A stretch of 64,000 bases of DNA from Oceanisphaera sp. IT1-181 (lineage in GTDB: Bacteria > Pseudomonadota > Gammaproteobacteria > Enterobacterales > Aeromonadaceae): positions 1,173,001 to 1,237,000 of the forward strand of contig NZ_CP136856.1 in the NCBI RefSeq assembly GCF_033807535.1, given 5' to 3'. Below the pieces are notes generated by a model. That model worked only from the letters and a program-made list of their open reading frames with translations, did no database searches and had not been told where the DNA came from. Below are positions 50,084-58,387 of the stretch, one piece after another. Each line of letters begins with the position of its first letter. Within the stretch, counting starts at the first letter, position 1. A program made the translations under genes and the position numbers.

Positions 50084-50159
50084 TGGCTCCCCCTGCTGGA
50101 CTTGAACCAGCGACATACGGATTAACAGTCCGGCGTTCTACCAACTGAACTAAGGGGGA
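50084..50159 (-). tRNA. tRNA-Asn(GTT), separate fifth copy
   Basis: 76-nt tRNA with encoded CCA and anticodon GTT. It differs from the array copies by a single compensated pair in the acceptor stem: TCCCCCT/AGGGGGA instead of TCCCCTT/AAGGGGA. Confidence 0.97.
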
Positions 50160-50179
50160 ATCTCACGAGGAGGCCGCAG

Positions 50180-50208
50180 ATAATACGCAGGCTAGCGGCC
50201 AGCGTCAA
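50180..50208 (-). promoter_or_regulatory. Promoter of the fifth tRNA-Asn
   Basis: On the minus strand TTGACG (50203-50208), a 17-base spacer and TATTAT (50180-50185), 20 bp before the tRNA, with a GC-rich discriminator (CTGCGGCC). Confidence 0.75.
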
Positions 50209-50314
50209 GGCTAAACCGTATATTTTGTCATTCAGTGGCTCAAGCGGAGTTTTTGCTTAATTTTACTGCGCTATAAGGGGTAAACTGATGATTAATGTGT
50301 GAGGAGAGTGAAAA

Positions 50315-52315
50315 ATGAGCAAAGACTTTCAACTGGTCAGCCCCTACCAGCCTGCCGGCGATCAGCCTACGGCCATTGCCCAGTTGCTAGGTGGGATTGA
50401 AGCGGGGCTTGCCCATCAAACTTTGCTCGGCGTTACCGGCTCTGGCAAAACCTTTACCATCGCTAACATGATTGCCACGCTCAATCGACCTACCATGATC
50501 TTAGCGCCCAACAAAACCTTGGCGGCCCAGTTGTATGGTGAAATGAAAGAATACTTCCCCCATAACTCGGTGGAGTATTTCGTTTCTTACTACGACTACT
50601 ATCAGCCCGAAGCCTATGTGCCGACTACCGATACCTTTATCGAAAAAGACGCCTCTATTAACGATCACATAGAACAAATGCGTTTGTCGGCGACTAAAGC
50701 ACTGATGGAGCGGCGCGACGTGATTATCGTGGCCTCGGTGTCGGCCATTTATGGTTTGGGTGATCCGCAGTCTTATTTAAGCATGATGCTGCATTTACGC
50801 GTCGGTGATGTGCTCAAGCAGCGCGATATGCTGCGTCGCTTAGCCGAGCTGCAATATAAGCGCAACGACGCGGGCTTTCAGCGCGGTACTTTTAGGGTGC
50901 GCGGTGAGGTGATTGATATTTTCCCCGCCGAGTCTGATAACCAAGCGGTACGGGTCGAGCTATTCGATGATGAGATAGAGCGTTTAAGCTTATTTGATCC
51001 CTTAACGGGTGGCGTGTCGCAAACGCTGGCGCGCTTTACTATTTATCCGAAAACTCACTATGTGACGCCGCGGGAAAAACTATTGGGTGCCATCGAACAC
51101 ATTAAGCTCGAGCTGCAAGAGCGCAAGACGCAATTGCTGTCGTCCAATAAGCTGATAGAAGAGCAGCGCATCAGCCAGCGCACTCAATTTGATATCGAAA
51201 TGATCCAAGAGTTGGGTTATTGCTCAGGCATTGAAAACTACTCGCGTTATTTATCTGGGCGCGGCGAGGGCGAAGCACCGCCTACCTTATTTGATTATTT
51301 ACCCGGTGATGGTCTGTTGATCATTGATGAGTCCCACGTGACGGTGCCGCAAATTGGTGGCATGTATAAAGGTGACCGATCCCGTAAAGAAACGCTGGTG
51401 GAATACGGCTTTCGTCTGCCCTCGGCGCTGGACAACCGACCGATGCGCTTTGATGAATTTGAAGCATTGATGCCGCAAACCGTGTTTGTCTCGGCCACAC
51501 CGAGCGCCTATGAGCTGGAAAAATCCGGTGACGATGTAGCTCAGCAGGTAGTGAGGCCTACTGGTTTGTTGGATCCTGTGATAGAAGTGCGCCCAGTGGC
51601 CACTCAGGTTGATGACGTATTGTCGGAAGCTCGCTTGCGCATTGCCGTGAACGAGCGGGTACTAGTAACCACCTTAACCAAGCGCATGGCCGAAGATTTA
51701 GCGGAATATTTATCGGATCACGGTTTAAAGGTGCGCTACTTACACTCGGATATCGATACCGTGGAGCGCATGGAGATCATTCGTGACCTGCGGTTAGGCG
51801 TATTTGACGTGCTGGTGGGCATTAACTTACTGCGCGAAGGGCTGGATATGCCAGAAGTGTCCTTGGTGGCGATTTTGGATGCGGATAAAGAAGGCTTCTT
51901 ACGCTCGGAGCGCTCGCTTATTCAGACCATAGGCCGGGCTGCGCGTAACTTAAACGGCAAGGCCATTCTCTACGGCGACAGAATTACCCGCTCTATGGGT
52001 GCTGCCATCAATGAAACCGAGCGCCGTCGCGAGCTGCAGCACGCCTTTAACCTAGAGCATGGCATTACGCCTAAAGGCCTAAACAAAGCGGTGACCGACG
52101 TGTTGGACTTAGACGGCACCAAGCGTATCGGCTCTAAGCGTGCCAAAGATAAGAGTCTCATGCCTGAGCATCTGCCTACCGCCAAAGAGCTGGATAAACA
52201 GATCACCGAGCTTGAAAAAGTCATGGTGACTCACGCGCAAAACCTGGAGTTTGAACAAGCCGCCGCGACCCGCGACCGCATTCACGCCCTGCGCGATCAA
52301 CTAATTCGCAGCTAA
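50315..52315 (+). CDS. uvrB: UvrABC system protein B
   Basis: The damage-verifying helicase-like subunit of nucleotide excision repair. The 666-residue product has Walker A GVTGSGKT (39-46), the beta-hairpin YYDYYQPEAYVP, the Walker B region LLIIDESHVTVPQIGGMYKG, helicase motifs SATPSAYEL, REGLDMPEVSLVAILDADKEG and QTIGRAARN, and a C-terminal UVR coiled coil (ELEKVMVTHAQNLEFEQAAA). GAGGAGAG precedes the ATG. No CTGT-N8-ACAG LexA box was seen in the 155 bp between the tRNA and the start. Confidence 0.98.
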   Translation: MSKDFQLVSPYQPAGDQPTAIAQLLGGIEAGLAHQTLLGVTGSGKTFTIANMIATLNRPTMILAPNKTLAAQLYGEMKEYFPHNSVEYFVSYYDYYQPEAYVPTTDTFIEKDASINDHIEQMRLSATKALMERRDVIIVASVSAIYGLGDPQSYLSMMLHLRVGDVLKQRDMLRRLAELQYKRNDAGFQRGTFRVRGEVIDIFPAESDNQAVRVELFDDEIERLSLFDPLTGGVSQTLARFTIYPKTHYVTPREKLLGAIEHIKLELQERKTQLLSSNKLIEEQRISQRTQFDIEMIQELGYCSGIENYSRYLSGRGEGEAPPTLFDYLPGDGLLIIDESHVTVPQIGGMYKGDRSRKETLVEYGFRLPSALDNRPMRFDEFEALMPQTVFVSATPSAYELEKSGDDVAQQVVRPTGLLDPVIEVRPVATQVDDVLSEARLRIAVNERVLVTTLTKRMAEDLAEYLSDHGLKVRYLHSDIDTVERMEIIRDLRLGVFDVLVGINLLREGLDMPEVSLVAILDADKEGFLRSERSLIQTIGRAARNLNGKAILYGDRITRSMGAAINETERRRELQHAFNLEHGITPKGLNKAVTDVLDLDGTKRIGSKRAKDKSLMPEHLPTAKELDKQITELEKVMVTHAQNLEFEQAAATRDRIHALRDQLIRS

Positions 52316-52482
52316 GAGCAAATAAAGCGCCCAGCACGCAGCCAAAAGTTAAACACCTTCTTTTGTTGGCTTCGTGTCTTTTGCCGTCTTCCTGACGAAA
52401 GTCAGGATCTGCTTTTAGGTTTTAATGTTTCCTGATTACGTATGACTCTCAGCCATGATGTGCGCTGTTTTGGTTTGTTCTT
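52316..52482. repeat. Repeat-like spacer after uvrB
   Basis: The first 90 bp carry GCGCCCAGCACGCAGCC, AAACACCTTCTTTTGTTGG and CTGACGAAAGTCAG (a 6-bp hairpin near 52392-52405). The first two parts resemble the element between aroA and the MerR gene. No gene. Confidence 0.35.
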
Positions 52483-52599
52483 TGTAGCTGCCCCGTCTCT
52501 TTAATAAAGAGGACTTCGGCAGGCCAGCTCTGCTGGCTGTTACTGAGGTTTAAATTTAAACCAAAACACCAAACCGGGCCGAATAAATTGGCCCCTACA
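52483..52599 (+). repeat. Dispersed modular repeat (TGTAG...CTACA), copy B
   Basis: 117 bp. Modules in order: TTTGTAG end, CCGTCTCTTTAATAAAGAGG (hairpin arms CTCTTT/AAAGAG), ACTTCGGC, GGCCAGCTCTGCTGGC hairpin, an AT-rich GTTTAAATTTAAAC palindrome, then GCCGAATAAATTGGC and the CTACAA end. Confidence 0.85.
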
Positions 52600-52846
52600 A
52601 GGTCAAAATACCAAACTGAGCCTCATATTTTTACCGAATAGGCGGGCACATCTCTGTAACCTATTGAATTTATTGGTGCTGAATTCACTGAAACATGGCT
52701 GAACTTTGTGGGTAATCAGGTAATGTTTAAAAGCGAGATACCGGGGCCGTCATGCCGGGCTAGACCCGATACCAGTAAGACGGCAAGGGCCAAGAAAAGG
52801 TGCCGAGTCAGGGTTCTCTTTTAGCTGGGACCCGGGCGCTTGTATG
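52600..52846. other. Spacer between repeat copy B and the pentapeptide-repeat gene
   Basis: No coding frame is supported. Near 52742-52790 there is a GC-rich imperfect palindrome, CCGGGGCCGTCATGCCGGG followed by CTAGACCCGATACC and GACGGCAAGG, of the general kind seen in bacterial interspersed palindromes. Confidence 0.4.
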
Positions 52847-53446
52847 TCAGTCTACTAACTCGATATTAAGGCTGAATAACAGATTGAGCGCGGCGAAGCG
52901 GGAGAAGGTGGCATTATCGATTTTGTTCTCTAACACATGGATATTAAAATTTTCTGACTCAGTAAAATCGACGCTTTGCAGGTTAGTGCGCATAAATACA
53001 CTGTTGGTAAAATCACAGTGGGTCATGAAAGAGTTGGAAAAATCCCCTTCTCTAAAGTCCATTTCATGACACTTACATTCATCAAGCCGCAGCCCTTGTA
53101 AGGTAAGACCAAAAAATGAAGCGTCATTTAAGATGCAGTGTTTAAAACGCAGCTCTGAGTCTAAATGGAACACTGGCCAGTCGGCTTTGGTCCAATCCAC
53201 ACCCACCAATTTACACTCAATAAATTCCACGCCAAACCAGCGCGTGCTCGGCACCTTCATCAGGCTTAAATTGCAGTGCTTAAAGGTACAGTCAATAAAC
53301 TTGCCACGAGCAAAAGTGCTACCAGAAAAGTCACAATGCTCAAAGGTACAGTCTTCAAATTCCACACCTGAAAAATCACCCTCAATGAAGGATAAACGGC
53401 TAAACGTTTGTTCTACATAGCACTCGCCGTCTTGAATTTTTTGCAC
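52847..53446 (-). CDS. Pentapeptide-repeat protein, Qnr-like size
   Basis: A 199-residue protein made of A(D/N)LXX/F-type pentapeptide repeats that form a right-handed quadrilateral beta-helix. Examples are FEDCTFEHCDFSGSTFARGK, FIDCTFKHCNLS, and MDFREGDFSNSFMTHCDFTN followed by SVFMRTNLQSVDF. Repeats run from about residue 15 to 165. They are interrupted near 70-115 by less regular sequence, as in Qnr loops. The C-terminal helix is AALNLLFSLNIELVD, comparable to the Qnr dimerisation end. Qnr and MfpA proteins protect gyrase by DNA mimicry; nothing here proves that role. It is transcribed alone and flanked by copies B and C of the intergenic repeat. Confidence 0.82.
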   Translation of the reverse strand: MQKIQDGECYVEQTFSRLSFIEGDFSGVEFEDCTFEHCDFSGSTFARGKFIDCTFKHCNLSLMKVPSTRWFGVEFIECKLVGVDWTKADWPVFHLDSELRFKHCILNDASFFGLTLQGLRLDECKCHEMDFREGDFSNSFMTHCDFTNSVFMRTNLQSVDFTESENFNIHVLENKIDNATFSRFAALNLLFSLNIELVD

Positions 53447-53541
53447 TGGTGTCTCCTGTTGTTTTGTACTTATTATCGCCTTACCGATACTGAATTGAGT
53501 TCAGCATGGTTTAGGACAGTCTTTCAGAGAGTATTGTGTTT

Positions 53542-53669
53542 TGTAGTGTGGCCGCCTCTTAGGCAAAGAGACTTCGCCACGGTCTTGGTTAGTTTTTAAT
53601 TGATGTTCTGGGCTATGCCCAACATAATTTACGCTCGGGTTGTAATGCGAGAACAAGTGTTCGCCTACA
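53542..53669 (+). repeat. Dispersed modular repeat (TGTAG...CTACA), copy C
   Basis: 128 bp bounded by TTTTGTAG and CTACAAAA. The left half matches the other copies (TGGCCGCCTCTTAGGCAAAG, ACTTCGCCACGGTCTTGGTT). The right half differs: GGGCTATGCCC hairpin, AACATAATTTACGCTCG, and GCGAGAACAAGTGTTCGCC, which is also found at 25036-25058. Confidence 0.85.
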
Positions 53670-53671
53670 AA

Positions 53672-53696
53672 AAAACACCAAACTAGTTGGTGTTTT
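53672..53696 (-). terminator. Terminator of creA
   Basis: AAAACACCAA/TTGGTGTTTT stem with an ACTAG loop; on the minus strand it is followed by a seven-base T-run that borders repeat copy C. Confidence 0.88.
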
Positions 53697-53747
53697 ATAT
53701 TTGTCAGCTTAGCGTAAAGCGTAAGACATCCCGCTTTCTGGTAAAGC

Positions 53748-54212
53748 TTAGGGCTGAGTTGGCGTTTGATAGGCTTTTGTGCCCCACAGGGGTACGGTCG
53801 ACATGGCGTGTTTATAACTGCCAGTGGTTTCTTTGGTGCTGTAGGCCAAATACAGTAATGACTGGCTCTGTTCATCGTAAATACGGCGAATCTTCAGACT
53901 TTTCAAGAAAATGCTTTTTGATTTCTTGAACACAACGTCGCCACTTTTAGACTTGTCGATGGCCGCTATCATAGCCGAGGTGATTTCACCGGTTTGTCGA
54001 CAGCTGATCGCCATATCGGACGGGTCGGCCAAGTTTAAATTGGCGACCACGTTCGACATATGGCAGGTGACGCCCGGTACTAAAGGGTCTGCCAATACTT
54101 CGATTTTAATGTCTTTGGTGGTGAACATGCCGAGCGACACATCCCCCACCTCATTGTTATCACAGCCGCTGAGCGTCAGCGCTGCCAGTACGATGGCAAG
54201 GCGTTTATACAT
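53748..54212 (-). CDS. creA: CreA-family periplasmic lipoprotein-like protein
   Basis: A 154-residue exported protein of the CreA family. The signal ends in a lipobox-like LSGC at Cys17. The family core is GDVSLGMFTTKDIKIEVLAD, VTCHMSNVVA, DPSDMAISCRQTG and IRRIYDEQSQSLLYLAYSTK. E. coli CreA is of unknown function and is encoded with creBCD, which are absent here. The lipid attachment is a prediction from the Cys. Read in the same direction as corA. Confidence 0.88.
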   Translation of the reverse strand: MYKRLAIVLAALTLSGCDNNEVGDVSLGMFTTKDIKIEVLADPLVPGVTCHMSNVVANLNLADPSDMAISCRQTGEITSAMIAAIDKSKSGDVVFKKSKSIFLKSLKIRRIYDEQSQSLLYLAYSTKETTGSYKHAMSTVPLWGTKAYQTPTQP

Positions 54213-54256
54213 ACGATTCTCCTAACATGTTAACCAAGAGCCGAGGCTGAGAATAC

Positions 54257-55204
54257 TCACAGCCAGCCTTTGCGTTTAAAGAAGTAATAAGTGCCGCACG
54301 CGGACATCAGCATCATCACCAGGGACATGGGGTAGCCATATTTCCAACCAAATTCCGGCATGATTTCAAAGTTCATGCCATAGATACTGGCGATCAGCGT
54401 AGGCGGTAAAAACACCACGGCCGCGACCGAGAATATCTTGATCACCTTGCTTTGCTCTAAGCTGGTAAAGCCCAGCGCCGCGTCCAGTTGGAAGTTGATT
54501 TTATCGAACAAAAACTGAGTATGGGGCAATAAAGATTCAATGTCGTAGAGCATTTCATCAATCCAACGGCGCTGTTCGTCGTCGGATTGCTGGCGCAAGG
54601 AGCGCTTCATAAAACGCAACGCCCGACGGGTATCATAGAGCGCCAAGCGAATATGGCCGTTGCCGTCTTCTTGCTGCATCAAGTCCGCCATTGTGCTGTG
54701 CAAGTTGGTGACGTGCAGCACTTGTTTGGCGGTTTGTTCAAGCGTTTTGTAGCCGTCTTCAATCAAGTCAGAAATATATTCGACTTTTAGCTCGAATATT
54801 TCCAAGAGCAGGTCAGTGGCATTGTCGGCTTCAACGCGGTCTTGGCGCATATAATGGCGTAATAGGCGGATCAGACCTAAGTCATCTTCACGAAAACTGA
54901 TCAGCATGTTGTTGCGCAAGTTAAAGAGCACGTTGATGCCGTCTATCTCTTTGCCCAAGCGTTGCGGAAACAGCGAATGAATATGCAGGCCGTCTTTGTC
55001 GCGATAAAAACGCGCCGAGGCTTCAATGTCGTCAAGCTCGTCGAGCTCCGGCATTTCTTCCACAAATAACTGCTTCATCCAGTGCTGTTCGTCTTCACTG
55101 GGCTTTAAGATATCCAGCCACACGACATTAGGCGGTAACTCAGCTTCTAAGTCGAGGGGCTGAATATTGAAGGATGTGCCATTCAGGGTATAGGCTGTGA
55201 TCAT
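54257..55204 (-). CDS. corA: Magnesium/cobalt transporter CorA
   Basis: A 315-residue inner-membrane Mg2+ channel. It has a large cytoplasmic N-terminal domain and two C-terminal helices. The first ends in the signature YGMNFE (AAVVFLPPTLIASIYGMNFE), and the second (MSLVMMLMSACGTYYFFKRKGWL) ends in the usual basic tail. E. coli CorA is 316 residues. The ATG at 55204 begins the conserved MITAYTL and has GGAG upstream. Confidence 0.96.
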   Translation of the reverse strand: MITAYTLNGTSFNIQPLDLEAELPPNVVWLDILKPSEDEQHWMKQLFVEEMPELDELDDIEASARFYRDKDGLHIHSLFPQRLGKEIDGINVLFNLRNNMLISFREDDLGLIRLLRHYMRQDRVEADNATDLLLEIFELKVEYISDLIEDGYKTLEQTAKQVLHVTNLHSTMADLMQQEDGNGHIRLALYDTRRALRFMKRSLRQQSDDEQRRWIDEMLYDIESLLPHTQFLFDKINFQLDAALGFTSLEQSKVIKIFSVAAVVFLPPTLIASIYGMNFEIMPEFGWKYGYPMSLVMMLMSACGTYYFFKRKGWL

Positions 55205-55412
55205 GCAGCGCTCCAACCAATTAACAATGTGCGCACTATAACGCAGCTGCTAGAGCCAATATAGAGGCAGGGGTGAGATGTCAGGGAGTTGCGACGGTTT
55301 TGTGCATTTTTTGTGTCTAAATCGAGTAAGATAGCACTAGACTCAAATGACTTGATTATACCGAGCGCCTATAATGAAGCTCTGCGCGCAGATAGTATTT
55401 TGGAGAGCGATA

Positions 55413-55916
55413 TTGAAACCATTATCTTGGAGTTGGGGCCTGATATTATTGCTGGCGCTGCCGGCGTGGGCCAATAATATGGTATTGAAAGCCCGACAAA
55501 CTGTGGATATTTATGGCTCGAGTGCGCTAGAGCCCAGTTTGGCGGATGTGGATTATCGCTTGTCTTGGCAATTGTCGGGCCAGCACACGGAAAAAGGCTG
55601 TTTGCCCTCCCAAGTGTTGGTCTCACTCACCGCGACCGTGACTGAGCCCTTGGAGTGGCCACAAACGCCCGCTTGGCAAAATTACCGGTTGGCGTTAACC
55701 AGTTATGAGCGTTTAGTGCGTGAGCGCGCCTTATTATCGGCGGAATGGTTAGAGCACTCTTTATTTCAAATTGCGCCGCAAGTCAACTGTGAGCAGCTGC
55801 ATGAGGTGGCCGATCGCGTCGGCTATCATCAGCTGGACATCGCCCAAACCTTGCTGCGTGATTTTCAGCAGCAAAATGATTATGGCCGCCAGCTTGGCCT
55901 AATTAAACCGGAATAA
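55413..55916 (+). CDS. Secreted DUF922-like protein lacking the protease motif
   Basis: A 167-residue exported protein. I place the start at the TTG at 55413 because GGAG lies 10 bases upstream and the translation then begins with a clean signal peptide (KPLSWSWGLILLLALPAWA, cleavage before NN); an ATG at 55374 has no ribosome site. The mature part follows the DUF922 layout: VDYRLSWQLSG, a cysteine before VLVSLTATVTEPLEW, a helix with NYRLALTSYERLVRERALLS, a second cysteine (NCEQL), and YGRQLGL near the end. In true DUF922 predicted proteases the helix carries HExxH; here it reads YERLV, so the zinc site is lost. Family assignment is tentative. Confidence 0.6.
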   Translation: MKPLSWSWGLILLLALPAWANNMVLKARQTVDIYGSSALEPSLADVDYRLSWQLSGQHTEKGCLPSQVLVSLTATVTEPLEWPQTPAWQNYRLALTSYERLVRERALLSAEWLEHSLFQIAPQVNCEQLHEVADRVGYHQLDIAQTLLRDFQQQNDYGRQLGLIKPE

Positions 55917-56068
55917 GCCAAGCCTGAATAAGCTCCCGTAGAATTACATCGCTCATCATAAGTCCAGTCTAAATCAGCTGGGCTTATTGTATTATCTGAT
56001 TACTCACAAAGCTCAGCCATATCTCAGTGAGTTCAGCATCAATGAATTCAATGAGTTACAGGAAGATG
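55917..56068. other. Spacer after the DUF922-like gene
   Basis: No coding frame or terminator is evident; it leads into repeat copy D. Confidence 0.4.
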
Positions 56069-56168
56069 CCCGTCTCTTCGGCGAAGAGGACTTCGGCACG
56101 GTTTTGGTTTTATTCTTAAACTTCACACAGCCAGCGGAGCTGGCCAGCCGAATAAATTGGCTGCTACA
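56069..56168 (+). repeat. Dispersed modular repeat (TGTAG...CTACA), copy D
   Basis: About 100 bp without the TGTAG end. CCGTCTCTTCGGCGAAGAGG (hairpin CTCTTC/GAAGAG), ACTTCGGCACGGTTTTGGTT, CAGCCAGCGGAGCTGGC hairpin, then GCCGAATAAATTGGC and CTACAAG. Nearest in sequence to the reverse complement of copy A. Confidence 0.82.
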
Positions 56169-56290
56169 AGTGCTAGACCCTTGGCCTTAGAGCCAACCGG
56201 GCAGTTAGAAAAAACAAACCGAAGTATCGGGCATAATGGCTGAGGCTCATAAGTAATCAGGTTGTATTAAGAGCTGCGCTAAAAGGCCGC

Positions 56291-58282
56291 TTAGCGCAGC
56301 GGCTGGCCTCTTAGTAACTTACGTGTCCAATGCCGATTGGGCGCTAGACTATCAAGAATAGGGCGCGAGACCGGATAAGGCTCGTCGCATAATTGTGCCG
56401 CTAACAGCTCAGCCAACAAAGGCGCCGAGCACACCCCCCGCGAACCCAAGCCCGATAATACATACAAGCCTGCATGATCCTCGGCTAATGGCACCGCTTG
56501 CGCTTGGCGTCGTTGTAACTTATCAAATTGCTTAAGTTGCGCGGCCTTGTTGGGTGCCGCACCTGCCATCGGAAAATGATCCCGAGAGGTGGCGCGTACG
56601 CCAACTCGGCCTGAACCGCTGATCAGGGGCAGATCATCCAAAGCGGGTAAGGTCTGCACCAATTTATGGTGATTTTCTTGCTCGTCTGTGGCGCTGTACT
56701 CAAGGTGCACTTGGTCGCGGCCATAACTGGCGCCAATGCAATGTAGCCCTTGCCAGGCTGGGGTCAGGTAGCCGTGATAACAAACCACGGTTTTTAATGA
56801 AGTTAAGGAGGGCGCACTGGCTTGGTAATTGACTTGGCCGCGCGCCGCCGACAGCGCCAAGCCTTGGGTTTGCACCAGATCCAACACGCCATGGCTGTTG
56901 GCCAAAAACACATTGTCTGCCTGCACCTCACCGGTACTTGTGGTTAGCAACCATTGGTCGTCCTGCTCCTGTAAGCTCTCTACCTGAGTGTGATAGCGGG
57001 TGTGCAGCAAGCCCGTTTGCTTGGCCTGAGCCAACAAAGCAGTAATCAGCTCAAAGGGGCAAATCCAGCCGCCCAGCGGATATTCTACCCCTGCTAAATT
57101 AGCGGCAATCCCGGTACGGGCATTAACTTGCTCCGCGTTAAGCTTGGCCAATAAAGTGTCGGGAAAATGATGGGCCAATAACTTGGTTATTTTAGCTGTA
57201 CTTGTTTCGTCATACGCCAACTGCACCACGCCACACCAGTCGTGCGCCACTTGATGCTGCTCGGTAAAGGCGGAGAGGGTGCGGCGGGCATGTAAAAAAG
57301 CCTGTAAATAAAATTGACTTAAATTATCGTGCTCGCCGTTTAACAGCGGATAAATGGCCGCTTGGCGATTGCCCGATGCACCTTGTGCGGGTGCCGCATG
57401 TTGCTCTAGTAAAGTGACCTGCATACCGCGTCGCGTTAGCGCATGGGCGAGACAAGCGCCAGCAATGCCGGCACCCACGATAACGGTGTGGCCAATTCGG
57501 CCCGGGCGGCGCCAAAACCAGGGGGCGGCGTAAGGTTGGCGGTGATGACGCAGCAAAACGCCGGCTAACATTTCGCGTTTGTAGCGAAAGCCTTTTACCC
57601 GCTTAATCTCAAAGCCTGCCGCTGTTAAATCCTGCCTCACTAAGGTCGCGGCCGTGAAGGTGGCAAGCGTGGCACCATTGCGGGATAAACGCGCTAATTG
57701 AGTGAATAATTCAGGCGTCCACATCTCGGGGTTCTTACTGGGCGCAAAGCCATCTAAATACCAAGCATCTACCTTGCCGTTCAAGCCTGCTTCCATGCTG
57801 GGCAGCACTTGGGTGACATCTCCTAGCCACAAATCTAGGCTCACGTTCTCGTCTAATTGCAGTCGATGACAGCCGCTAATTGGCAGTGGATATTCAGCTA
57901 ACAAACGTGCGCTTAAAGTGCTAAGCTCTGGCCATTGGGCCAGTGCTTGGCTTAGATCTGTGTGGTGAAGTGGAAATTTTTCCACGCTGATCAGGTGCAG
58001 TCGCTGGGCGTTACCTTGCGGATGTTGCCGACGATAGTCGATAAAAGCCTGCCAAGTAGCCAGTACGTTTAAACCGGTGCCAAAGCCGGTTTCGGCCACT
58101 ACAAATAGTGGCCGGTCGTGATTGAGCCAACGGTTGGGTAGGTCATTTTGGCCGAGAAATACATAACGACTTTCGGCCAGACCATCGTCGTTAGAAAAGT
58201 AGACATCGTCGAACGCAGCAGCGACCGGCGTGCCTTGGTCATTCCAGTCCAGACACGCGGTTGTAATGAAGTGGGGTGACAC
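56291..58282 (-). CDS. mnmC: Bifunctional tRNA mnm5s2U biosynthesis protein MnmC
   Basis: Finishes the mnm5s2U34 modification of the wobble base in Lys, Glu and Gln tRNAs. The 663-residue fusion has an N-terminal methyltransferase domain (about 1-245; VAETGFGTGLNVLATW, DAWYLDGFAPSKNPEMW) and a C-terminal FAD-dependent oxidase (HTVIVGAGIAGACLAHAL near 265; GLYVLSGLGSRGVCSAPL at the end). The start is a GTG at 58282 behind GGAGG. It diverges from fabB, the same pairing as in E. coli. Confidence 0.96.
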   Translation of the reverse strand: MSPHFITTACLDWNDQGTPVAAAFDDVYFSNDDGLAESRYVFLGQNDLPNRWLNHDRPLFVVAETGFGTGLNVLATWQAFIDYRRQHPQGNAQRLHLISVEKFPLHHTDLSQALAQWPELSTLSARLLAEYPLPISGCHRLQLDENVSLDLWLGDVTQVLPSMEAGLNGKVDAWYLDGFAPSKNPEMWTPELFTQLARLSRNGATLATFTAATLVRQDLTAAGFEIKRVKGFRYKREMLAGVLLRHHRQPYAAPWFWRRPGRIGHTVIVGAGIAGACLAHALTRRGMQVTLLEQHAAPAQGASGNRQAAIYPLLNGEHDNLSQFYLQAFLHARRTLSAFTEQHQVAHDWCGVVQLAYDETSTAKITKLLAHHFPDTLLAKLNAEQVNARTGIAANLAGVEYPLGGWICPFELITALLAQAKQTGLLHTRYHTQVESLQEQDDQWLLTTSTGEVQADNVFLANSHGVLDLVQTQGLALSAARGQVNYQASAPSLTSLKTVVCYHGYLTPAWQGLHCIGASYGRDQVHLEYSATDEQENHHKLVQTLPALDDLPLISGSGRVGVRATSRDHFPMAGAAPNKAAQLKQFDKLQRRQAQAVPLAEDHAGLYVLSGLGSRGVCSAPLLAELLAAQLCDEPYPVSRPILDSLAPNRHWTRKLLRGQPLR

Positions 58283-58387
58283 TAAACCTCCGGGGCCGTA
58301 AAAGCGGCTATTTTATGTGAAAGCAGACCACTTTAACCTTTCTTTATGGTTAGAATTGGCGGCAAATCAAGACAGTAGGAAAGAGAG

